A stretch of 64,000 nt of DNA. Source: Gonocerus acuteangulatus (lineage: Eukaryota; Arthropoda; Insecta; Hemiptera; Coreidae). The DNA is taken from the NCBI GenBank assembly GCA_946811695.1, contig OX328132.1, positions 122,710,235 through 122,774,234 of the forward strand, written 5' to 3'. Positions 11,610 to 22,357 of this stretch are shown here, one piece after another. How positions within the stretch are numbered: position 1 is the first letter of the stretch; each line of letters opens with the position of its first letter. Under the pieces are notes generated by a model. That model was not told the origin of the DNA, made no database searches, and saw only the letters and a list, made by a program, of their open reading frames with translations. Made by a program: the position numbers and the translations under genes.

Positions 11610-11623
11610 AATTACTGCGTGCA

Positions 11624-12155
11624 TACTACTTATTTAAATATATTCACCTCAGTTGTTTAGGCATCCACAAATTACATTCTTCATGTTTTCTCAGTGTGAT
11701 TAGTACAGAACACCAGTTGTAAATAAATTGAAACATTTCTATACAAATCAAAATTAACATTTATTATTATTTTTTATGCATATTAATTGTTATTATAATT
11801 ATATTGTGAAGAAAATGGAATGGTTGAATATCGCAAGCTGGGGAAACGCTTTTCTTAGCACGTGTATAATTAATCAGTGAAAGGGTAATTCACAGGTAAC
11901 ATGTTTTATTGTCTAGGTAATATATCCTTTAGACTAAAAAGATATTCTGGTATATGAAAAATCTATTTGTAAATTATTATCCTTTTCTTTGTTTGTGGGA
12001 ACAATGACCTTTTACGTCACAGGCCTAAAATCTATTTGAGATATTGTCTCTCACATTCACATACTCCCTTCCCTCAGTACCTAAAGGTTAAAAATATTAT
12101 ATGAAAAAAATGTTTAATTATTTTTAGTTAGTTCCGTCACGAAATTCAGCGATTT
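11624..12155. other. AT-rich spacer, nothing recognised
   Basis: No gene, tandem repeat or element end seen. Confidence 0.5.
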
Positions 12156-12156
12156 T

Positions 12157-12619
12157 AGCGCGGTAGGGAAGAACCCCGCTTATAGGTCTGACCTCATGAC
12201 GCAATCCAGAACTGTCGAATTCAGAAAAAGATAATGAAGTAATTCTCGATTAGACGATGCCAATTGGAGAAATAAGTGCTTAAAACTTCAAATGTGTTTG
12301 TTTTGTTCTTTTGAACGGGTTTTTGTCTTTTTTTTAAATCACTTTTTACTTGATTTTTTTGTTTTGCATTTATCTGTAAAATTAGTATTATGGTAAAAGA
12401 AAATATGAAACAGCCAGTGTGCCAGTGTGTTTTTAGAGTGAACCTTGACAAGTGCAGGGAGTAATTTTTCTATCAGGTAGAGGCGAGGGTCTGGGCGGAC
12501 CCTCACAACCGTGACCTATTTGTGACCATAAATTATTTCATGAAAGGTCTAACCAAAATTATAACTGTTTCTATTTCAACATGTCCAAATGACGTTAGGG
12601 ATAAGAACGGAACCGCGCT
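12157..12619 (+). repeat. Dispersed repeat family A, copy A1 (internally deleted)
   Basis: Starts agcgcggtaggg and ends cggaaccgcgct, an imperfect terminal inverted repeat (AGCGCGGTTCC type) with TA on both sides. After the left end (cccgcttataggtctgacc) it jumps to the right half found in other copies (gaggcgagggtctgggcgga, aaccaaaattataactg). No coding capacity is seen; it is probably a non-autonomous DNA transposon relic. Confidence 0.7.
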
Positions 12620-12625
12620 ATGTTG

Positions 12626-12990
12626 AAGCAGTTCCTGCGATTCGAACTTTTTTTATATTTTTCATTAGTAAAAAGTGCCTTCCGAACACCCGACTGGAAA
12701 AGATTTCCTTTCAAATGGCGGCTGTCGAAGGGTTTTTGACAGGCCTTTTTACCGATGACAAATTTTCAAACCGGTAAAATTTGTATTGATACATTCAAAG
12801 CATTGAATTAAGATACAACTTATGGGAAACAATTTTAGCCAGGGGAAATGACCTTACGTCATACGGTTTAGCCACCAATGTGTAAAAAAGAAGACTTGTT
12901 TGCTACATTTTAATCATTAATGTCTAGTCTATTATTAGGTTATACAATTAGATTTTTTTTTTAATTTATGATTTTTTTTTTATTTCAGGT
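12626..12990. other. Spacer, T-rich
   Basis: Contains the phrase gcagttcctgcgattcgaac just right of family A copy A1, a GC-rich motif found next to several family A ends. No gene is seen. Confidence 0.45.
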
Positions 12991-13083
12991 AAGTGCTGGA
13001 GCTAAACCTACTGAGTAATGTAAGTGCTGGAGCTAAACCTACTGAGTAATGTAAGTGCTGGAGCTAAACATACTGAGTAATGT
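12991..13083. repeat. 31-bp minisatellite, 3 copies
   Basis: aagtgctggagctaaaccta begins at 12991, 13022 and 13053. The same text forms the end of the 156-bp unit that follows, so the two arrays are related. Confidence 0.9.
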
Positions 13084-13691
13084 AAGTGCTCTTTCGGTAG
13101 GCAATTTATTTGTATGTGTACTACTAGTGATAAGTTAGACATGGAATTCACATCTATAATATCCTCTCAGCTATATGCTATTAAAGAGTGGGTATTAGAT
13201 CCGGATACGGATTACGGAGCTAAACCTACTGAGTAATGTAAGTGCTCTTTCGGTACGCAATTTATTTGTATGTGTACTACTAGTGATAAGTTAGACATGG
13301 AATTCACATCTATAATATCCTCTCAGCTATATGCTATTAAAGAGTGGGTATTAGATCCGGATACGGATTACGGAGCTAAACCTACTGAGTAATGTAAGTG
13401 CTCTTTCGGTACGCAATTAATTTTTGTGTGTACTACTAGTGATATGTTAGACATGGAATTCACATCTATAATATCCTCTCAGCTATATGCTATTAAAGAG
13501 TGGGTATTAGATCCGGATACGGATTACGGAGCTAAACCTACTGAGTAATGTAAGTGCTCTTTCGGTACGCAATTTATTTGTATGTGTACTACTAGTGATT
13601 AGTTAGACATGGAATTCACATCTATAATATCCTCTCAGCTATATGCTATTAAAGAGTGGGTATTAGATCCGGATACGGATTACGGAGCTAA
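13084..13691. repeat. 156-bp satellite, 4 copies
   Basis: aagtgctctttcggta starts units at 13084, 13240, 13396 and 13552, exactly 156 bp apart. Copies are nearly identical (ggtagg/ggtacg and gataag/gatatg/gattag changes). The unit ends with the 31-bp block gagctaaacctactgagtaa. Confidence 0.95.
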
Positions 13692-14425
13692 GATGCTGCA
13701 GTTCTCGTAAGAAGGATATTTCTTCTGACAACAATCTGCTTCTCGTCTGAAAAGTCTTAAGTATCCTTCTCGCTCCACATAATGTGGAATCATAAAAGTA
13801 CTCTGTCATAAAATGTGGAGCCATGAAAATCTTTTATGAGGAAGATATCTTTATTTATGGCTCGGGAGAATAGAATATTTAATATAAAATCTCGGGTGTC
13901 GAATCGATCGAGGGGAGGGGAAAATAAAGGAAAACTCCCATAATAGAGGGAACTAGAGGACAAATGAAAGTTCATTAATCAAGGATAAGAAAGATCTTTC
14001 TTTCAAGTTAGTTCCTTTCTTTTCACAGAGACAGGGCATTATCCTGTCTTTCTTTTCTCGAGACAACCTCCACACGTGGGAGCTCCACTTACATCTTTCA
14101 TTTTACCTCTTTCGTTTTGATCATAAACCATCAACCTCCGCTTGAATGGGCTCCAATCAAGACGAGAAAGTCGCAATAAGGATTGTGTATTTCATCTGAC
14201 CACCTGTTGCTCTGCAGACTATTTACACACACAAAACAGGAGTTGTTCTTTTGTTCTGAGAGAAACACGTGTAACACTCAACGCTATTGAGGTTCCACTC
14301 ATTACACCATTTTAGAAAAATATCGTCACCGTTTCACAAATCCTATATAACTAAATAACTGCGCAAAAAGAATAAAGAATTTATAATTTATTTATAAATT
14401 CATAATTCCTTCGGTATCTGTTATT
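13692..14425. other. Spacer, no recognised gene
   Basis: Moderately AT-rich unique sequence. The 61-residue minus-strand frame has no identifiable motif. Confidence 0.45.
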
Positions 14426-14540
14426 AGCGCGGTTCCTCCCTCCCTCCAAAGGGAGGAACCCCGCTTATAAGGTTCATGTCATGACGCAATCCGGATGATG
14501 GTTTTTGGAGCGAAATTCGCGCGAAAGAAATCGTTACACT

Positions 14541-14997
14541 ATTATTATTATTATTATTAAAAACGGGTGCCCACGTAGAGGGAGCTGCACCGAGGCCAAC
14601 AAGGCCTATTGTGCCACCCGACAAGCCAGCCTGTTACACCAACAGCGCCGTATCCGAGATGAACCTTAATAGAGTTCGAAGGTTCAGTTCCGGTAGCCTT
14701 CTAGGGTCATCAATGAAGTCTGCACCAAAATAGAGGTATCTCTTTGCTACAAGAGCTGGACATCTGCATATGATGTGATACGGCGTCTCGTCGTCTTCAA
14801 AGCATAGTCTGCACCATGAGGTCCTGGTCAGCCCCATGGAGTAGAGGTGCCGATGCATTCTACAGTGACCTGTAAGAAGAGCTGTAACTAGTCTTACCTT
14901 GGACCTGCACAGATTAAGGAGAGTCTCCGTCCTCTTCTTGTCCACAAAGGAAAGGAACAGCTTCGCCTGTCTCTGGGTGGAGCTGCTGCACCACTGC
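14541..14997 (-). mobile_element. 5'-truncated LINE inserted in family A copy A2
   Basis: Flanked by aatcgttacact at 14529-14540 and 14998-15009, consistent with a 12-bp TSD. The minus-strand 3' end is an (ATT)/(AAT)n tail at 14541-14559. Intact family A copies run straight through the site (aaatcgttac...cacatcatatgc at 55520), which confirms that this is the inserted part. Confidence 0.88.
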
Positions 14998-14999
14998 AA
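14634..14999 (-). pseudogene. LINE C-terminal domain with CCHC-type motif
   Basis: A frame of about 121 residues, open to the 5' truncation point. It reads RTETLLNLCRSKVRLVTALLTGHCRMHRHL, then CRLCFEDDETPYHIICRCPAL. The second part is the C-x2-C-x8-H-x4-C zinc-knuckle-like motif typical of the C-terminus that follows RNase H in several non-LTR clades (R1/jockey/I-like). Reverse transcriptase and endonuclease are absent. The frame ends before a short 3' UTR and the AAT tail. Family membership is well supported by the GHCRMHRHL and CxxC blocks; the exact clade is not decided. Confidence 0.82.
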
Positions 15000-15750
15000 T
15001 CGTTACACTTACATCGTATGCTTGTAAATACTTGTTTTATAGGCTTCTTGGCCTAGGGAAACGAATGAAGCCATTTTTATGGCGATAGCTTTTACCGTTT
15101 TCGAGAAAAGCGGCAAAATAGTTGTTGAATCAAGTTTTTGGTTTGGGTACTTAGAATCATCAGATTCAGTTAAAATATTTTCTGAATGTTTTAAATTGAT
15201 ATAAACAAAGATGTTTAAATTTTGGTTACGTTTGGAGTTAAGGAAGGATTAGAATAAAATATTTTATTAATAGACATGAAAGGTTTTAGGAACTTCGTAT
15301 ATTTTCCTAAATATCTCGAAAACGGTTGGAAAGTTTGGTAAGCAAAAGGTTACCATTCGAAAGCATACTAAATTTTCTACAAAAAAAATTCTGAAGCAAT
15401 TTTCGATTAGGCAATGTCAATCGGAGAAATAAGTGCTTAAAACTTCAAATGTGTTTGTTTTCTCTTTGTTTAAATCACTTTTTAATTGATTTTTTTAATT
15501 TTTTAATTATCTGTAAAATTATTATTATAGTAAAGGAAAATAAGAAACAGTAAGCAGTCTGTTTTAGAGGGAACCTTGACATGTCCAGGGAGTCATTTTT
15601 CTATCAGGTAGAGGCGAGGGTCTGGGTGGACCCTCACAACCGTGACCTATTTAAGGTCATACATTATTTCATGAATGGTCTAACCAAAATAATAACTCTT
15701 TCTATTTCAACCGTTCCAAATGGCATTAGGATTAAGAATGGAACCGCGCT

Positions 15751-16804
15751 ATGATAATGCATTACCTTGTGTAATCAAAATCAGTCACTTTCTCCAATTT
15801 ATGAATAAAAATAAATCATAATTTTTAAATTTTTTTTTTTACTTAAGTTTTATACGAGCTGTTAAAGCAGGGGTCGAAAAGAATTGTTAACTTTTATTTT
15901 AAAAACGTATTTATTAAACTTTTACTTTTATTTTCATTTTGAAAAAGTGAAAGTTATAATATAACTTTTTGGATTTAAACTTTTTTAAAATGTTTTTTTT
16001 TTAACTGTTATTTTTCAACTTGAAAAATATGAGTTTTCAAGTAATTGCTATTAAAATACTAAATAGGAAAAAGTTTAAATGAATAAATTAAATCTACTAA
16101 TTTTTATTTTTTGTTATGTACCAACACATAATACATTTTTAAACAAAAAACATTTCACTTACTTCGGATAACTAATTGAATTTCTATAATAATTTATCCT
16201 GTAAGTTTGTGGAATTTGGATTGTATTTATAAACATTTAATTTATACTTTAGGGTTGAAAAGGCTCTTTCAACACTTACTTGAGTTAATGTAGGTATGGA
16301 AGTGTGTATTTTCTTTCTTGGCAGTATTCCAGGTATAACCAACGAATTCCTGAAATTATTAAATAAAATACTGAAAACTTTTACTTCAAATTGAAAAACA
16401 TAATATTATTACTTTAACTTTTATTTTCATGTACTTAATTTTATAAGTTCTTACACAACTTTTACTCTTAAATAAGAGATTACTTATTTAAGAGTAAAAA
16501 AATGAAGAGTAAATTTAATTTTGAATAAAAGGTTTTTTTAAACTGTTATTTTTAACTTAAAAATAAGGTTTTTTAACAGTTAAATTTAGTTAAATAAGTA
16601 CCCCCCCCCCCCAAAAAAAATCGTATTTCTTCGAAAACGGTGGAATGACTGAAGAACGGAAACCAATTCATCAAAATCGGATCATTTTTTATATAAAAAT
16701 ATATACATATTATCCACCGTGTTTTTTTTATTTATGAGTTGTGAAACGCTTCTTGAATGCGTCATTTGATTGATGTTATAAGTGGGGCGGAGGAGGCATG
16801 CGCG
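15751..16804. other. AT-rich spacer with a degraded dispersed repeat
   Basis: The segment 15755-15830 (ccttgtgtaatcaaaatcag, tttctccaatttatgaata) resembles 57240-57290 and is probably an old dispersed repeat. A C11-A8 homopolymer junction lies at 16602-16620. No gene is seen. Confidence 0.5.
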
Positions 16805-16808
16805 TTAA

Positions 16809-17072
16809 CCCTTTAACGCTAACGAATTTTTATTTATAAAACAGGTATTTTTTTGTTTTTATTTTTATTTTAGTGCATTAAAAAACACCTGCCAATCTGT
16901 ACTCATTAAATTGTGTACCCTATTACTTGGAGCCACGCAAATTTGGTTCCAAGTAATAGGGTGGGGAATATATGTCCCTCTGACAAATCTTACTAATTTG
17001 TGAGCCCCTTCACAACATTGCACAGGCAGAGGATTTAAGTGGGACATATATGTCCCTCAGTGCGTTAAAGGG
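16809..17072. mobile_element. piggyBac-like MITE with TTAA target site
   Basis: Begins TTAA|CCCTTTAACGC and ends GCGTTAAAGGG|TTAG. The 11-bp inverted termini starting CCC and the TTAA target (right copy mutated to TTAG) fit the piggyBac superfamily. The 264-bp body holds an inner inverted repeat (accctattacttggagcc / ggttccaagtaatagggt) and the repeated phrase acatatatgtccct. The minus-strand frame across it encodes nothing recognisable. Confidence 0.75.
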
Positions 17073-17390
17073 TTAGAACGCGAGGACTTTATGTAAAAGT
17101 CTTCATCTTTGTCAATAGACAGAAACTACCTCGTTTGTGGGTTTCCTTCTAAAACCAAAATAAATAAATAAAAAAAAGATCAATCAAACTTTATTCTACC
17201 AATTATTAATCACCTTTATTGTGGCATCTACTTTAAACATTTATCTGCATTCAATTATTTTAGATAATTAAATTAATTTTTTACTTTCATTTTGCGAAGT
17301 GAAAAATTACTTTAAACATCTTAAATAATTCAGAGGAGACAAATGTTGTAAGTAGAGGGCGGAATGAAGGTTTTAAATCATGGGTGTGAT

Positions 17391-17995
17391 AGAGCTAGTA
17401 AAAGCAGCCTAGAAAAGCTGAGGGTTAGCAGACACCGCAGCTGTCAGAGCTAGTAAAAGCAGCCTAGAAAAGCTGACGGTTAGCAGACACCGCAGCTGTC
17501 AGAGCTAGTAAAAGCAGCCTAGAAAAGCTGACGGTTAGCAGACACCGCAGCTGTCAGAGCTAGTAAAAGCAGCCTAGAAAAGCTGACGGTTAGCAGACAC
17601 CGCAGCTGTCGGAGCTAGTAAAAGCAGCCTAGAAAAGCTGACGGTTAGCAGACACCGCAGCTGTCGGAGCTAGTAAAAGCAGCCTAGAAAAGCTGACGGT
17701 TAGCAGACACCGCAGCTGTCGGAGCTAGTAAAAGCAGCCTAGAAAAGCTGACGGTTAGCAGACACCGCAGCTGTCGGAGCTAGTAAAAGCAGCCTAGAAA
17801 AGCTGACGGCTAGCAGACACCGCAGCTGTCAGAGCTAGTAAAAGCAGCCTAGAAAAGCTGACGGTTAGCAAACACCGCAGCTGTCAGAGCAAGTAAAAGC
17901 AGCCTAGAAAAGCTGACGGTTAGCAGACACCGCAGCTGTCAGAGCTAGTAAAAGCAGCCTAGAAAAGCTGACCGTTAGCAGACACCGCAGCTGTC
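17391..17995. repeat. 55-bp minisatellite, exactly 11 copies
   Basis: Unit agagctagtaaaagcagcct plus agaaaagctgacggttagca plus gacaccgcagctgtc. All eleven units are 55 bp with no indels, and only scattered single-base changes (agag/ggag, acgg/accg/aggg, cagac/caaac). Each unit ends in a short imperfect palindrome, gacaccgcagctgtc. Confidence 0.97.
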
Positions 17996-18669
17996 CTCAC
18001 ATCAACAAACATTTACCAACAGAATCTACTGTTATCACGAGGATTAATGTGTTTTGCTCCAATCACTCTCTAGCAAATAGGAAAATTCAAACTTTGTCAT
18101 CTTAGGGAACTGTGTCATCTTAGCGTGTCTACGTTCTTTTCAGAATTTTACAAAGAGGTTGGAATAGAAACAGTTAATGTTTTCTCTTAAAGATTAGTGA
18201 AAAATGTACACGCACGTAAACATGTAAAATAATATCTCAAAGCGATGTAAGATCTTAGGCGCGTCAACATTAAACTCGCAGTATCCTAAGCGGAAGATAC
18301 TCCATTTAAGCACTTAAGATACTCTATTTAAGCACATAAGATACTCCATTTAATCACTTATGATACTCCATTAAGGCACTTAAGATACTCCATTTAAACA
18401 CTTAAGATAGTCCATTTAAAATCCCAAGAACGATCTAGTTTTTTCCACTATCCTCGAGAACGGTTATAGAAATAGTATCATAAGTATCCCCCATGTCCAA
18501 TCACATATAAAAGGTATTCCTAGACGCCTACTAACGCAAAAGCGTAAGTGTTTTCAAATCACAGGAAGTACTTTTGTACCGAATTTGTGTATATATATAT
18601 ATATATATATATATAAATTTGAACCACCATTATTTCCGGAATCAATAGGTTCTAAAACGTGAAATTATT
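17996..18669. other. Spacer with a 22-bp repeat and a diverged family A end
   Basis: 18105-18185 (gtcatcttagcgtgtctacg, aatagaaacagttaatg) is a diverged minus-oriented family A end. At 18293-18420 the phrase agatactccatttaagcactt recurs about six times at roughly 22-bp steps. A (TA)n of about 28 bp lies at 18588-18615. No gene is seen. Confidence 0.6.
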
Positions 18670-18674
18670 CGGCG

Positions 18675-19320
18675 CACAGTGAGTCCAAACGACATTTGGC
18701 GTTCCAAAAAAGGCTACAGCCTCTAATTCTTAACCGATTTCAATGCATTTGGTTTTAAATGAAAGCTAATAGCATTAGGGACATCTTCTTATAGCCAGAT
18801 TTTTGTTTTCCTTGTTTCTTAAATTACGTGTAAATAATTCACGAACTATTGATCGTAAAATAATATTTTCTTTTTTAGATCTAACTTAATATCAGCACTG
18901 ATATCGTTGAAATTAAACATTCAAATACTGATTAGACTAGGGAAAAATCAGACTGGCACGTCTTTAAAACGTAAATTTATCTTAATTCAACAATGAGATT
19001 TACTATAATAATTTGATTTTTGAATGATTTGAAAATATATTTTTCCCAAGTCTAATCAGGATTTGAATGTTTAATTTCAACGATATCAGTGCTGATATTA
19101 AGTTAGATGAAAAATTAAATATTATTTTATGTTTAATTGTAAAAGTTCGTGAATTATTTACTCGTAATTCAAACAGGGGAAACAAAAAACAGAAATCTGG
19201 TTAGACAAAGTTGCTTTAAATTTTATTAGCTTTTATTTAAATAAAAGTATATTGAAATAAGTTAAGATTTGGAGGCTGTAGAATTGTTTGAAAGACGAAA
19301 TGTCGTTTGGCCCCACTGTG
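18675..19320. mobile_element. Palindromic Transib-like non-autonomous element, family B copy B1
   Basis: The left end CACAGTGAGTCCAAACGACA and right end ...TGTCGTTTGGCCCCACTGTG are inverted. The arms continue inward over about 250 bp (for example ttaatatcagcactgatatc against gatatcagtgctgatattaa). CACAGTG termini and GC-rich 5-bp flanks (cggcg left, cgccg right) fit Transib. Other copies: 31826-32220, 40090-40347 and 53527-53690. No transposase is encoded. Confidence 0.65.
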
Positions 19321-19332
19321 CGCCGGCACTTG

Positions 19333-19378
19333 CGGATTGCGTTATGAGGTCAACCTCATAAGTGGAGTCCTCCGCTAT
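19333..19378 (-). repeat. Family A terminal fragment (A8)
   Basis: gcggattgcgttatgaggtc ... ggagtcctccgcta is the reverse complement of the left end of family A (tagcgcggttcctccc...atgacgcaatccg). Confidence 0.6.
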
Positions 19379-19439
19379 TAGGGACAAAATAGGTCGAAGT
19401 AAGTCTTATAGACCTTGGTGCGGTTCAGAGTAGGGTAAA

Positions 19440-20050
19440 ATTATATAATTTTTTTATTCAATAATCAGTTAAATAAATTTTTATTGAATAAGAATTTATT
19501 CATTGAATAAGTTATTCATTTACTGATTTATTTTTTATTCTATGAATAACAGGGTTGGCCCGTTATTCAATAAAGTTTTATTGGATTAACATTTATTCAG
19601 TCATTCATTGACTGTTTTTTTTATTTAATGAATAATTATTTATTTTTCATTCTTCATTTATTATTTTTATACATTTAAAATAATATGGTTCATAGAACAA
19701 CAAACTCACATTCTTTAAGTTCAGTAAACAATACCAGTTAAATAAATAATTTTCATTAAAACTAAGAAAAGGTTTAATGAACTTAGTCATTTTTATTAGA
19801 ATAAAGTCGTGGAAATAAATTACTTGTATTGAACGAAACATTTCACTCAAATTAATTAATTTCATTCAAAAAAGTGTGTCATTCGAATAAATAACTTTTA
19901 TTCAATAAAGATTTTCATTCAATAAATCATTGTTATTCAATAATTAATAAAAATAAAAATTTACGTTCTTCATTATTTACTGAATAGTGAATGAAAAATT
20001 ATTCAATATTCAGAATGAAATAAGAGATTTATTCATTAATCTGAATGGGT
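19440..20050. repeat. Very AT-rich degenerate repeat of 'attcaataa' motifs
   Basis: Many irregularly spaced copies of attcaataa, ttattcattg and tgaataa on both strands. No fixed period is visible. It probably arose by slippage. The minus-strand frames here are not genes. Confidence 0.6.
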
Positions 20051-20281
20051 TTGGTGGGGTTCGCCGTAGTTTGTCTTACTGGGAACCCGTTTCTAATTGA
20101 AATCTAACGAAGAGAATAATAATAAAAACAAAAAGGAGACAGCTTGTATTAGCTGAAAAAGGCAAGGATCACTGAAATGTCCAAATTAAAGAATTTTCCG
20201 AAAATCGGGCCGATTTCTTAGCTGAAATCCAACTATTCATTGACTTCTTATCGAAATATTCTAAGCTTTTAATGATCTTGC

Positions 20282-20495
20282 GGATGCCCGGTGACCGTGA
20301 GCGTTAAGGCGTGAGCACTTAACACTCCGTGCCAAAGGGTCGTGGGTTCGATTCCCACAAGGGGTGATGGCTTTTCTTTAGAAGAAAGAAAATGAATTAG
20401 CCCTATCCTGGCTAGAAAGGGTGGTAACCTGTAGATAACCCCTCCTAAAATTCGTAGTTAATAATAATGGACGTTAAAATTTATTAATAATAATA
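20282..20495 (+). repeat. tRNA-derived SINE
   Basis: The head gagcgttaaggcgtgagcac ... gtgggttcgattcccacaag carries an A-box-like and a canonical B-box-like (GGTTCGATTCC) pol III element with a T arm. The body ends in aataatggacgttaaaattt and an (AAT)n tail. The tail also occurs alone at 23490-23520, so the family is dispersed. The flanks share atcttgc (20275-20281 and 20496-20502), a possible short TSD. The acceptor ends do not pair, so this is not a functional tRNA gene. Confidence 0.65.
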
Positions 20496-20502
20496 ATCTT
20501 GC

Positions 20503-22204
20503 TGAGAGTAAGTACATTATAGAAATGCGCTAGGATGACGCAGCTCCTGCGAATCGGCATTATTTTGCGCACTAACCTACCACCATTAGGTATAAATAAC
20601 AGCTAAAAGCGAATATATTTCAAACCCCAACGTTTTAGTCTAAAAGAAGAGGTTTTTCCCTTGGAGAGATTAATGCCCGCTTCTAAATCTATTCCGTAGA
20701 AGAAGGTAATTAAGAAGTATCAAGGCTAAGAAGGTGTTGTCCGAAATAAATACTCTAGGACATTATTCAGACGAAGAAGGTTCTAGAGATGGGGGTAGAC
20801 AATCCATCTGCAGGCAGGGAGTTAGATGAAAGCCCGCAGGGGGAAAAAAACTCTTTTAGCCTAAAATGAACCAATTTAAATTCCGGATTACTTTAATTTT
20901 GCTAATAGGCAAGCGCGGTGTCTTGAAAGGTTCCTTTCGACATTTCAAATCTTTCCCAGGAATAAAGAACAATAAGAATACCTATTTAGAAATAGAAAGG
21001 AAGAGGAATAGCAAATTTTGAAAATCATTGTCATAAACAGTATTTAAAAAGTCCGACTCGCAGGAACTGCGTCATCTAAGGGCGATTCCTTTGTTACCCA
21101 TAGTGACATTTGTAAAGAAATAGAAACAGTTGAAACTGTTGTTTTGATATTCTGTGAAAAGCGCTATAATACGCGCTATAACATAATTAAGCTATTTGTA
21201 GACCTAGCGGTTTGCCTCAGCCTCAAAATTTGCCTTATTTAATAAGCTTTAAAATGGTACCTCGTTGTTTAAGAAAAAATTTTATTTGAGTCTAATTTCT
21301 TCTGATTTCTAAGTCAAAACCAATATACGTGCTCTAGCGTGAAGGACCCATTCTGAACACAATATCTTTCTTTTTTTTTTTTTGTTTTTTTGTTTCTTAA
21401 GGCGTACCAACCTTTTAGGATATTAACGCCACAGATGTTAAATAAAGTTTAGAATTATATTTTATAAATTTATGGTTGTAATAGTTGTTATTAAGCCTTT
21501 ATGTGATTAAATTATTGTCTTCGAAATGATATATTATCGAATATTAGAATTTTTAAACTTATGTTAATTAATTTAAATATTTGTTGATAGTTAATTTAAG
21601 TACCTTGAGCAATGATTTCTGTTTGGTGCCGGGGTTTCGGTTTACTTCAACCCCGGGCCATGTGCCACAACAATCATAGTTTATTTACAAGTTGTGTGCA
21701 TTCTAAAAAAGTAAAGAGACAATAAAAACACAATCTTTAATTTCACACGATAATGGTGATGTCCCCCATCCTTCCCACATTTGTTACACAAACTTTTTGC
21801 TCTGATTATGGGTTGGAGGACACTCTGGAATCAGGGGTGAAAGGTGGCAGAAGAACATATTGGGAATAATTACACTCCTGTAATTTTGTTTGTTATATGT
21901 AGCTGTTTTTTGTTTGTTCAGAAATATTCTATCGGTAAAAATCAAATTAATTAAATTGCTGAAAGGTTTATTTGTGATATTTCTTTTCTAATGGAACTAT
22001 TTATGCAGTTTAAATCATAGGTTCTCTTGAGTTTGATTATGGATGTTACAGCTATTACTTCTTGGTCAAGAACTGGAATTAAGAACCTTTGAAATCACAA
22101 CGATCACCTTACAATGAAATCGATAATTGATTTGTAAGACTGCTCGTATCCAGTTTTCTTTGGAAACGTTTATTAGATACGTAAACGTTTACATAATATG
22201 TAAC
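20503..22204. other. Spacer with family A end fragments
   Basis: 20525-20560 (gatgacgcagctcctgcgaatc) and 21050-21165 (gtccgactcgcaggaactgc, aatagaaacagttgaaactg) are isolated family A termini or their flanks. The rest is AT-rich with no recognised gene. A T-rich run is at 21371-21395. Confidence 0.5.
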
Positions 22205-22322
22205 ATTTAGTATGAAATGTGTGGATGGAGATAGTTAGCCGCTGTAGAGATACGAAGACAGGTATAGTTGGGATTCGGCTAGGAGAAAAACGTCAGACTT
22301 TCAAAAAGAAATCTGTATTTTG

Positions 22323-22357
22323 GACGTTTCGACTGCAACAATGGCAGCCTTCTTCAG
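22323..22357 (-). ncRNA. Hammerhead-ribozyme-like motif, left arm
   Basis: On the minus strand: CTGAAGA, A, helix II GGCTGC/GCAGTC (6 bp, one G-U) closing a 7-nt loop, then GAAAC directly followed by the cleavage triplet GTC. The flanks tttta(g) and (c)aaaat can pair as helix I. Helix III would have only two pairs and no loop, so a single copy is expected to be weak or to need pairing with a second copy. Confidence 0.65.

Larger units (their letters stand above)
14426..15750 (+). repeat. Dispersed repeat family A, copy A2 (interrupted by a LINE)
   Basis: Left end agcgcggttcctccctccct, right end atggaaccgcgct, with TA at each border. Internal sequence matches A5 (50164) and A4 (47617): gagcgaaattcgcgcgaaa, ggttacgtttggagttaagg, atctcgaaaacggttgg. 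A LINE (14541-14997) splits it, so the continuous ancestral copy would be about 0.85 kb. It has no frame of its own. Confidence 0.8.

Noticed and set aside
12980..13000. Splice acceptor/donor pair marking an exon
   Set aside because: The tttcag/gtaagt text is at the edge of a satellite and there is no adjoining coding frame.
15150..15175. gaatcatcagattcag (CTGATGA on the minus strand) as a ribozyme core
   Set aside because: No hairpin followed by GAAA downstream; it is ordinary family A sequence.
17391..17995. CRISPR-like array
   Set aside because: Units are contiguous without unique spacers, and the context is eukaryotic.
20282..20370. Functional tRNA gene
   Set aside because: The B box and T arm are good, but the acceptor stem does not close and the sequence continues into a SINE body with an AAT tail.
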